The notes under the pieces: generated by a model
Told to the model about the DNA's origin: nothing
The model's input: only the letters and a program-made list of their open reading frames with translations
Database searches by the model: none
Shown here: positions 5,616 through 11,699 of the stretch, one piece after another
Numbering within the stretch: position 1 is the first letter of the stretch
Layout: each line of letters opens with the position of its first letter
NCBI GenBank assembly: GCA_030729445.1
Contig: JANQXJ010000200.1
Coordinates: 1-15,399 of the forward strand
DNA from: Limnohabitans sp.
GTDB taxonomy: Bacteria > Pseudomonadota > Gammaproteobacteria > Burkholderiales > Burkholderiaceae_C
Direction of reading: 5' to 3'
Length of the DNA: 15,399 bases
Position numbers and translations under genes: made by a program

Positions 5616-7109
5616 TCAGCGAATGTGTTCGAGTTCTTCCTGCACGATGCGCAGGACGGTGGCCTGAAGTTCAGGCGTGAGGGTGGACAGCTGGCCCGGT
5701 GCCGCGGGCAAAGCTGCGCCCGAAGCCATGGCCCCGGCCCAGCCGCCTGGCAGCGGAAAGGCCACGCGTTTCCAGTTGACCAGCAGCTCGGGGCCGACGT
5801 TGCAGTCCACCGAGCTTTTGCCCGCGTAACCCGTGCCGATGGTGAAGGTGTAGGGCAAGCCGGTGTTGGCACCGGTGCTGTCGTGCACCGTGCTGCCGTT
5901 GACGACCACGCGGTAATAGTCGAGCGCCGCGCCCCAGTACACCGCCTGCTCGGCCGATGCCGAGTGGATGCCGGTGGTGTGGCCTGCGCCGCTGTGCTGC
6001 AGCATGAGCCGCGCCACACCAATACCCTGGTCAACGTCTTGCACCACCACGCAACCCAAAATCGGCGAGAGCTTTTCCTTGAGCATCACATGGCCCGCCT
6101 GCGGGTTGGCAATGGGGCAGACCAAGGCCTGGCAGTCGCGCGGCACCTGCACGCCAGCGGCCTGCGCGATCTCAAACGCGGGGCGTCCGACCACTTTGCC
6201 GTTGAACTTGCCGCCCGGAAAGGCGTGGTTCTGGATTTTTTGTGCTTCTTCTTCGGTGCACACATGCGCACCCTGGCGGGCCAGGGCTTGCTGCATGGGC
6301 CCGGCAATGGCCGCGTGCAACAAGAGCACCGAAGGGGCCTGGCAGGGGCTGCCATGGTCAAAATTCTTGGCGGCCACAATGGTCTGCGCAGCGGCTTCGA
6401 TGTCGGCGCTGGCGTCCACATAAATCGGCACATTGCCCGAGCCCACGCCAATGGCGGGGTTGCCCGAGCCATAGGCTGCACGCACCATGGGCGTGCCACC
6501 AGTGGCCAAAATCACGTCGGTGCGGGCGTCGCGCATCAGGGCGCCCGTGGCCTCGACCGTGGGGCGGGTCAGAATCTGCAGGGCATGGGCTGGACCACCG
6601 GCTTTTTCGATGGCGGCTTGCAATTCATTTGTCACGGCGGTGCAGCAGCCCAGCGCCACCGGGTGCGGCGAGATGACCAGCGCGTTGCGCGTCATCAGGC
6701 ACAAGATGGCCTTGAATAGGATGGTGGCCACCGGCGAGGTGGAGTTGGACAAGCCCACCACCACACCGGCTGGGCGGCCGATTTCGACGATGCGCAGGGC
6801 ATCGTTGCGGCGCACACCACCCAGGGCGACGTTGTCCCAAGCGGTCGGCGTCAGCGTGCAAGCAATTTGGTTCTTGGCGATCTTGTCAGCGACTTTGCCG
6901 ATGCGGCTTTCGCGCACGGCCCACTCGGCATAAAACTCGGCACGCGGCAGCAAGGCGGCAGCCACTTCTTTGGCCACGCGCTTGGCCTCTTCGGGCGTCC
7001 ACAGCGCGAGCGTCGCAGCGGCTTGCCGGGCGCGGCCCAACAAGTCTCGCGCCTCCTGCAAGGCGGCCAGGTCGTGGTCAGCCAGGTCGATGGGGTTCAA
7101 TGAACTCAT
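5616..7109 (-). CDS. CoA-acylating-type aldehyde dehydrogenase with C-terminal encapsulation-peptide-like helix
   Basis: A 497-residue aldehyde dehydrogenase of the PduP/EutE/SauS type, expected to convert an aldehyde plus CoA and NAD+ to acyl-CoA. The cofactor region GRPAGVVVGLSNSTSPVAT and the catalytic cysteine (C256 in NFDHGSPCQAPS) are present; the FD-x-G-x-x-C setting matches acylating enzymes. The last 20 residues (TPELQATVLRIVQEELEHIR) follow a Pro/Ala/Gly linker and form an amphipathic helix, the usual form of a targeting peptide for the shell lumen. It is the core metabolosome enzyme of the operon. The ATG at 7109 lacks a clear ribosome-binding site, so translation may be coupled to the dioxygenase gene 19 bases upstream; an in-frame ATG at 7148 would overlap that gene and also lacks a site. 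The aldehyde substrate cannot be read from sequence. Confidence 0.92.
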   Translation of the reverse strand: MSSLNPIDLADHDLAALQEARDLLGRARQAAATLALWTPEEAKRVAKEVAAALLPRAEFYAEWAVRESRIGKVADKIAKNQIACTLTPTAWDNVALGGVRRNDALRIVEIGRPAGVVVGLSNSTSPVATILFKAILCLMTRNALVISPHPVALGCCTAVTNELQAAIEKAGGPAHALQILTRPTVEATGALMRDARTDVILATGGTPMVRAAYGSGNPAIGVGSGNVPIYVDASADIEAAAQTIVAAKNFDHGSPCQAPSVLLLHAAIAGPMQQALARQGAHVCTEEEAQKIQNHAFPGGKFNGKVVGRPAFEIAQAAGVQVPRDCQALVCPIANPQAGHVMLKEKLSPILGCVVVQDVDQGIGVARLMLQHSGAGHTTGIHSASAEQAVYWGAALDYYRVVVNGSTVHDSTGANTGLPYTFTIGTGYAGKSSVDCNVGPELLVNWKRVAFPLPGGWAGAMASGAALPAAPGQLSTLTPELQATVLRIVQEELEHIR

Positions 7110-7128
7110 GACAGGGTGTGTTCCGGGT

Positions 7129-8178
7129 TCAACGGCGCTGGGCGGCATTGGCCACGGCGTTCAGATCCACGCTTTCGAGTGCGCTGAAGATGGCTTCCAC
7201 CGCTTTCTGCTCACTCGGGCTGGCCGCTTGCATGCGGGTGGTGTCCAGCAGCTGGCGCATCACCGAAGGCTGACCACCAGCGGCAGCAGCATCGGGGTTC
7301 AGCGTGGGCACAAAGCTGCCGCAGGTCATGCGCTGGCCTGCCCTGTAGTGCGGCGCGTAGTCGAACACGGCGTAGTGCTGTGTGGCACAGTTGTCCCACA
7401 TGGCCAAGGAGTCTTTTTCCCAGCGGAAACGCACCATGAACTCGGGCTTTTTGACCCACTCGTAGAGCATGTTCAGCACGGCCTCGGACAGGTCCATGTG
7501 CATGCCCAGCAGGCGCTTGGTCCAGATCGAGTTGACGAACAGGATCTTGCGGCCGTTGTAAGGGTGCGTGATCACGGCCGGGTGGGTCACCGTGGGGGTG
7601 TTCTCGATCATCTTGCACTCATGAGCATTGGCCGTGACCAACATGCCGCTCTTGGCAGAGGCCCGCTTGGCCAAGCGCTCTGTGGCATTGATGCGACGGA
7701 AAGCCCAAGGCAGGTCGTGATCGGCCTGCAGGCCTTCGAGCATCTGCTGCATACCAGGGTTGAGGGCGTCGTAGGCGGCGCCTGCATGCATCCACATGGT
7801 GTCACCACCAGAAGGGGGCAGATCGGTGATGCGCAAGATAGAGACCATGTTGGGCTTCTTGCGGAAAGTCACGTCGGTGTGCCAGCGGTCGGTCTCGGGC
7901 GCTTCGTTGCCCTGGTTGGAGATCAGCTGGATCTGGGGGTGACCTTCGATGTGCGGGAAGAACTCGTGCTGCTCCATCTCGCCAAAGTTCTGGCCCAGAC
8001 GGATATAGGACTCGGGCTTCAAGGCCTGCTTGCGGAAGAACACCACGCCGTATTGCCAGAGCGCCTTTTTGATTTCTTCGTAAACGTCTTCTGAGCGGGT
8101 GTTGTTCAAGTCAACGCCGCTGATCATGCCGCCGATGGCAGGCGTCATGGCTTCGACTTGGATGTGACGGAAGTTCAT
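7129..8178 (-). CDS. TauD/TfdA-family Fe(II)/2-oxoglutarate-dependent dioxygenase with C-terminal extension
   Basis: Family members hydroxylate a substrate using O2 and 2-oxoglutarate, often so that it falls apart to an aldehyde plus sulfite or another leaving group. The iron ligands are visible: H100 and D102 in WHTDVTF, and H268 in ATQHYAVFDY. R279 matches the 2-oxoglutarate-binding arginine of TauD and R283 the arginine that contacts the sulfonate in TauD; H71 matches TauD H70, but TauD Y73 is Phe here (alignment from memory). At 349 residues it is about 65 longer than TauD. About 55 residues (295-349) after the catalytic domain comprise an Ala/Gly linker and helices ending in an amphipathic stretch. 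AAGGAG lies eight bases before the ATG. It sits between the importer genes and the aldehyde dehydrogenase. Taurine, another sulfonate, or a carboxylate could be the substrate. Confidence 0.9.
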   Translation of the reverse strand: MNFRHIQVEAMTPAIGGMISGVDLNNTRSEDVYEEIKKALWQYGVVFFRKQALKPESYIRLGQNFGEMEQHEFFPHIEGHPQIQLISNQGNEAPETDRWHTDVTFRKKPNMVSILRITDLPPSGGDTMWMHAGAAYDALNPGMQQMLEGLQADHDLPWAFRRINATERLAKRASAKSGMLVTANAHECKMIENTPTVTHPAVITHPYNGRKILFVNSIWTKRLLGMHMDLSEAVLNMLYEWVKKPEFMVRFRWEKDSLAMWDNCATQHYAVFDYAPHYRAGQRMTCGSFVPTLNPDAAAAGGQPSVMRQLLDTTRMQAASPSEQKAVEAIFSALESVDLNAVANAAQRR

Positions 8179-8213
8179 TTTTTTATCTCCTTGATGTGAT
8201 GGTGTTCACCGGC

Positions 8214-8969
8214 TTATTGCCAGTGCAGCAGACGACGTTCGATCCAGTTCATCAGCTTCATGATCAGCACCCCGATGAGCGCCAGATCAAACAGCAGTGA
8301 CCACACACCGTTGACGTTGAATGTGGATCCCAAATAAGCGAGTTGCTGCCCGAGGCCGCGCTCGGAAGCAATGACTTCCGCGCCCACCACACCCAGCAAG
8401 GCGTAGATCACGCCCAAACGCAATCCCGAGAACAGCACAGGCACAGCGCCCGGCAATGTGACTGAGAAAAACATCTGCCGACTGTTGGCACCCAAGGTGC
8501 GGGTGAGCGTCACATGGTCCTGGCTGACACCCCGAATACCGGCCACCGTGCTGGACAGCACGATGAAGAACGTCAGCGAAACCCCGAGCGCGATCTTGGA
8601 GCCGATGCCCAAACCAAACCACAAAATGAACAGCGGCACCAGCGCAATGCGCGGCAGCACATTGAAGGCCGAGATGTAGGGGTCACAAAAAGCCTCGAAC
8701 TTGGGCCAGGTCACAAAGGCTAAGCCCGTGATCATGGCGGCGACCGAGCCTATGACAAAAGACGCGAACACGGCCCACAGGGTGTAGCCCAAATCGCCCC
8801 ACAAGCGGGCATTGGTGAGGTTCTCCAGCGTGAACTGGATGATGCCCAGCGGACTGCCCATGAAGCTTGGGTCAATCCAACCCGTGCGGGCAGCCCACTC
8901 CCACAAGCCCAGCACCACGCACAGGAACAGGGCATGCAGTGACAAGGTACGCAATGTTTCAGCCCTCAT
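8214..8969 (-). CDS. ABC transporter permease, NitT/TauT (SsuC/TauC) type
   Basis: A 251-residue inner-membrane permease of about six hydrophobic helices. The cytoplasmic EAA-type loop that docks the ATPase is seen as RTLGANSRQMFFSVTLPGAV followed by SGLRLGV. PYISAFNVLPRIALVPLFILWFG is characteristic of the nitrate/sulfonate/taurine permease group. The ATG at 8969 overlaps the end of the ATPase gene by 11 bases, and the length is normal for the family; a longer frame to 9083 is rejected. It ends with TAA 35 bases before the dioxygenase gene, so importer and dioxygenase are most likely made from one transcript. Confidence 0.93.
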   Translation of the reverse strand: MRAETLRTLSLHALFLCVVLGLWEWAARTGWIDPSFMGSPLGIIQFTLENLTNARLWGDLGYTLWAVFASFVIGSVAAMITGLAFVTWPKFEAFCDPYISAFNVLPRIALVPLFILWFGLGIGSKIALGVSLTFFIVLSSTVAGIRGVSQDHVTLTRTLGANSRQMFFSVTLPGAVPVLFSGLRLGVIYALLGVVGAEVIASERGLGQQLAYLGSTFNVNGVWSLLFDLALIGVLIMKLMNWIERRLLHWQ

Positions 8970-9723
8970 GGTGCACCCAACCTTCTTCGAGATGTTTCCA
9001 GACTTGGGTGTAGGTGTGGTGGAAGTCATCGCTGGTCTGCAACTCCCGGATGGAGCGCGGACGCGCCAGCGGCACCTGCACATCGGCCACGATGCGGCCT
9101 GGTCGCGAGGACATCACCATCACCCGGTCGGCCAGCGCAACAGCTTCGGACAAGTCGTGTGTCACAAACAGCACCGTGCGGTTGCCTTCTTGGCACAACT
9201 GCAGCAGCAGGTCTTGCAGCTGCAACTTGGTTTGTGCATCCAGTGCGCCAAAGGGCTCATCCATCAACAACAGAGGCGAGGGCATGGCAAAGGTGCGGGC
9301 CAGGGCCACACGTTGGCGCATGCCGTGAGACAGGGCTTTGGGCAGTCGGTACTCAGACCCACCGAGTCCGACCTGCTTGAGCATCAAGGCGGCCCGTTCA
9401 CGGGCATCCGCAATCGGCACGCCCCGAACTTTCAAGCCAAAGGCGGCGTTATCCAGCGCATTGAGCCAGGGAAACAAACTGTCGCGGGCCAACATGTAGG
9501 CCACGTTCTGGCTGCCCAGCTCTGGCTTTTCACCCGCCACCAGCAAATGCTGACCTGCAGGCAAATCCACCAGCCCCGCGCACAGGTTGAGCAAGGTGGT
9601 TTTGCCACAGCCGCTCGGGCCTGCGAGCGCGACAAACTCCCCAGCCTTGACGTGCAGGTCTACACCCTGCAACACCAAGTTGGTGCCGTCAAAGCTCAGG
9701 TCGATCCGCTGTGCGTCGATCAT
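8959..9723 (-). CDS. ABC transporter ATP-binding protein, NitT/TauT (SsuB/TauB) type
   Basis: A 254-residue ATPase that powers the importer. The Walker A motif GPSGCGKTT (about residues 35-43), signature LSHGMRQRVALART, Walker B LLLMDEPFGALD and switch histidine (FVTHDLSEA) are all present. Two departures from the textbook pattern are visible: the Q-loop reads YMLARDSLFPW, with Ala where Gln is usual, and the signature has His in place of the second Gly. The PW after the Q-loop is typical of the sulfonate/taurine/nitrate group. The ATG at 9723 follows AGGGAA by seven bases. The gene starts 34 bases after the binding-protein gene and overlaps the permease gene. Confidence 0.93.
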   Translation of the reverse strand: MIDAQRIDLSFDGTNLVLQGVDLHVKAGEFVALAGPSGCGKTTLLNLCAGLVDLPAGQHLLVAGEKPELGSQNVAYMLARDSLFPWLNALDNAAFGLKVRGVPIADARERAALMLKQVGLGGSEYRLPKALSHGMRQRVALARTFAMPSPLLLMDEPFGALDAQTKLQLQDLLLQLCQEGNRTVLFVTHDLSEAVALADRVMVMSSRPGRIVADVQVPLARPRSIRELQTSDDFHHTYTQVWKHLEEGWVHHEG

Positions 9724-9757
9724 GAATGTTCCCTGAAAATATCGCGTCGCTTGAAGT

Positions 9758-10756
9758 TCAAGGCAAGACTGCGGGTGCCATGTCCACCTTGACCGGCAGC
9801 AGCTTGTTTTCGGTCATGCCATTGGCCACCGCCTGCATGGCAGGCACGGTGCCACGGGCCCTGAAGTTGCTGATGGAGTTGCGCAGACTCACCTCAGCGA
9901 TCTGGTCGGCGTTGGGCAATTTCAGGGCAAAGGTCTTGCGCAGGATCTCCAATGTCTTGTCGAAGTTGGCCGGGTTGGCGACAAAAGCATCCGACATGTC
10001 CAGCATCTTGCGAATGGCGGCCACCGTTTGTGGATTGGCTGCTGCCCATTCACTCTTCACCGCCATGACGCCAGCGCCGCCACGGGTCGCCAGCATGCTC
10101 TTGGGGCCTTGCCCTTTGCGGGGGTCGGCCACCAGGCGGCAGGCTTTGAGCACTTCGCACATGCCGTCGGCAGGCGGGAAGGTCATGATCAGATCGACTT
10201 GGCCGCGTGTGAGCGCAGGAAATGCCGTATCGGGCGCGCCCACGGCCACAAAGGTCACGTCGTTCGCGGTCAGGCCCACATCGGCCAGCATGTCGATCAC
10301 CTGAAATTCAGCGCCTGAGCCGCGTTGGGTCACGCCGATTTTTTTGCCCTTGAAGGACTTGACCACACCGGGGTAGCCTTCTTTTTCGGTCGCCAATTCG
10401 GTTTTGGCACCTGCGGCCATGAAAAACACCGGGTCGACAAAACCTGCGGCAATGATGGAAATGGGGGCCTTGCGGGCCACTGCTGCAACCGCGACTTCGG
10501 TCGGGCCAAAAAACACTTCGATGTCACCTGAGAGCATGGTCTGCATGCCCAGCGGGGCGGCGGGGATGGTGCGCAGTTCGCAGCGAATGCCCGCTTGCTG
10601 GCAGAAGCCTTGTTCTTGGGCCACACGCACCAACAGGTTGCCTGTGCCTGGGTAGTCCTGGAAGCGCACCACGGACTGGGCCATGGCGCTGGCGCCGAGG
10701 GTCAAGGCGATGGCACTCAAGGTGGTGCGGATAAATGCAGGGGCAGTAAATTTCAT
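9758..10756 (-). CDS. Periplasmic substrate-binding protein of a NitT/TauT-type ABC importer
   Basis: A 332-residue secreted binding protein of the NMT1/SsuA/TauA-like group. Residues 1-26 are a Sec signal peptide (basic start, hydrophobic core IALTLGAS, cleavage after AMA). The mature part begins VVRFQDYPGTGNLLVRVAQEQGF and contains the LSGDIEVFFGPTEVAVAAVA and GKKIGVTQRGSGAEF segments typical of ligand-binding lobes in this fold. The ATG at 10756 follows GGAG by five bases; a longer frame to 10834 is rejected because it would bury the signal peptide. It is the first gene of the microcompartment operon, opposite a divergent Crp/Fnr regulator. Ligand unknown: the family includes binders of sulfonates, nitrate, pyrimidine precursors and aromatic acids. 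Confidence 0.92.
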   Translation of the reverse strand: MKFTAPAFIRTTLSAIALTLGASAMAQSVVRFQDYPGTGNLLVRVAQEQGFCQQAGIRCELRTIPAAPLGMQTMLSGDIEVFFGPTEVAVAAVARKAPISIIAAGFVDPVFFMAAGAKTELATEKEGYPGVVKSFKGKKIGVTQRGSGAEFQVIDMLADVGLTANDVTFVAVGAPDTAFPALTRGQVDLIMTFPPADGMCEVLKACRLVADPRKGQGPKSMLATRGGAGVMAVKSEWAAANPQTVAAIRKMLDMSDAFVANPANFDKTLEILRKTFALKLPNADQIAEVSLRNSISNFRARGTVPAMQAVANGMTENKLLPVKVDMAPAVLP

Positions 10757-10781
10757 GTCGTCTCCAATGTGGTTCTTTGAA

Positions 10782-10795
10782 TTGATCACCGTCAA
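10782..10795. promoter_or_regulatory. FNR/CRP-type box (TTGAT-N4-GTCAA)
   Basis: TTGATCACCGTCAA matches nine of ten defined positions of the Fnr-type consensus TTGAT-N4-ATCAA. Its centre is about 32 bases upstream of the binding-protein start codon, in the leader or promoter-proximal zone of the microcompartment operon. Because a Crp/Fnr-family gene is divergently transcribed next to it, it is a natural candidate operator. Binding is inferred only. Confidence 0.5.
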
Positions 10796-10799
10796 GCTC

Positions 10800-10819
10800 G
10801 GCATTAATGATTTAATGCC
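10800..10819. promoter_or_regulatory. Perfect 20-bp inverted repeat, candidate operator
   Basis: GGCATTAA (10800-10807) and TTAATGCC (10812-10819) form a perfect dyad around TGAT. The four-base spacer is the same geometry as the Fnr-type box next to it, and the two centres are 21 bp apart, almost exactly two helical turns, so two dimers could sit on one face of the DNA. The site lies between the divergent operon and regulator genes. Confidence 0.55.
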
Positions 10820-10832
10820 CCAAGGATTTTCC

Positions 10833-10856
10833 AAATTGTTTCTGATGTGACAATTT
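10833..10856. promoter_or_regulatory. Third dyad in the divergent promoter region (AAATTGT-N10-ACAATTT)
   Basis: Perfect seven-base arms at 10833-10839 and 10850-10856 flank a ten-base spacer. The right arm overlaps the candidate -35 box of the regulator gene (10847-10852), so occupancy could repress the regulator or activate the operon on the other side. The spacing differs from the two Fnr-like dyads, so a different protein may be involved. Confidence 0.35.
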
Positions 10857-10875
10857 AGGGGAAAGCACTCAAAAT
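10847..10875 (+). promoter_or_regulatory. Candidate sigma-70 promoter for the Crp/Fnr regulator
   Basis: GTGACA (10847-10852, five of six to consensus) and CAAAAT (10870-10875, four of six) are separated by 17 bases. Transcription would begin about 20 bases before the regulator ATG at 10902, leaving a short leader. No equally good promoter was seen for the minus-strand operon, which would fit activator dependence. Confidence 0.35.
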
Positions 10876-10901
10876 AAATCGTCTATCGTTCCGACCTTCT
10901 T

Positions 10902-11624
10902 ATGCCAAAACTCAGTCATCGGATTCAGAAATCGGTCGGCACGTCTGACAAACGCAGCCCTGTTTTTAAGGCGCTGGATGCTCCAGGGTTCAACCAGACT
11001 TGGAGCGTGAATTCGGCACTCACGCCACGCACAACGCAGGCCTTGCACAGCGTGGGTGTGCTGCGCACTTGGACCGATGGACAGGTGCTGCTCAGCCGAG
11101 GCCAGCCCACGTCTGCAGCCATGCTGCTGGTCAAAGGTCGTTTGCGGGTGAGCGTGATCACCCCCGAGGGTGAAGAGCAGTTGCTTCGCTGGATGCTGCC
11201 CGGTGAAATCGCAGGCCTGAGTTCGGTCTTTGCTGAGGCCACCAACCCCGCCGACATGGTTTCCGTGGGCGCCACGGAAGTCCTGCACATTGAGCGCAGC
11301 CGACTCATCGATCTGATTGGCCGTGACTCGGTCGTGGCAGTAGACCTGTTGCGCATCCTGGGCTTGCGCATCAATCAGCTCTTTGACATGCTGGCCGATC
11401 AAGGCATGCACAGTCTGGAGCAGCGCGTTTGGGCAGCGCTAGAGCGCATCGCCAAATTCAACAGTGTGAAGGTGGCCGACGGCGTGATGCTTCGAGTGAG
11501 CCAATCTGACCTGGCGCAAATCGCTTCAGCTTCACGACAGCGCGTGAACCAGCAGTTGCGCCATTTTCAGGATCAGGGGCTGATTCGGCTGGGGTATCGA
11601 AACATCGTGTTGCTGCGCCTCTGA
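10902..11624 (+). CDS. Crp/Fnr-family transcriptional regulator, divergent from the microcompartment operon
   Basis: A 240-residue regulator: cyclic-nucleotide-binding-like beta barrel (about 45-135), dimerisation helix (140-170) and winged helix-turn-helix (175-240). The barrel is visible in LLSRGQPTSAAMLLVKGRLRV and MLPGEIAGLSSVF. The Arg-Ser pair that CRP uses to hold cAMP is not evident, and the protein contains no cysteine at all, so it cannot be an FNR-type iron-sulfur oxygen sensor. The DNA-binding part reads VSQSDLAQIASASRQRVNQQLRHF; the recognition helix has SRQR rather than CRP's SRET. The start at 10902 has no good ribosome-binding site, although no better in-frame ATG exists. Orientation and the dyads between the genes make it the likely local regulator. 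The effector is unknown. Confidence 0.85.
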   Translation: MPKLSHRIQKSVGTSDKRSPVFKALDAPGFNQTWSVNSALTPRTTQALHSVGVLRTWTDGQVLLSRGQPTSAAMLLVKGRLRVSVITPEGEEQLLRWMLPGEIAGLSSVFAEATNPADMVSVGATEVLHIERSRLIDLIGRDSVVAVDLLRILGLRINQLFDMLADQGMHSLEQRVWAALERIAKFNSVKVADGVMLRVSQSDLAQIASASRQRVNQQLRHFQDQGLIRLGYRNIVLLRL

Positions 11625-11699
11625 ACGCCAGGCCTCGGTGGTCAACCGCTCAAGCGCTTTTCATGCAACCAACCGCCTCTCCCATGTGGCCCCAGGCCT

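Noticed and set aside
5247..6719. Long open frame (490 codons) on the plus strand opposite the BMC-T and aldehyde dehydrogenase genes
   Set aside because: It is His/Gly/Ala-rich with no recognisable domain and lies opposite two certain genes; long antisense frames are expected in high-GC coding DNA.
5616..7109. Naming the aldehyde dehydrogenase sulfoacetaldehyde dehydrogenase (SauS), pduP or eutE
   Set aside because: These share the acylating type, but sequence alone does not tell which aldehyde is used.
7129..8178. Naming the dioxygenase tauD (taurine dioxygenase)
   Set aside because: The catalytic residues fit, but one taurine-pocket residue differs, the protein has a long extra tail, and the context is a microcompartment; the family is clear but the substrate is not.
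10902..11624. FNR-type oxygen sensor
   Set aside because: The protein has no cysteines, so it cannot hold the FNR iron-sulfur cluster, despite the Fnr-like box nearby.
11625..11699. Terminator between the regulator and alkB
   Set aside because: Only a short AAGCGCTT palindrome is present, with no stable stem plus T-run.
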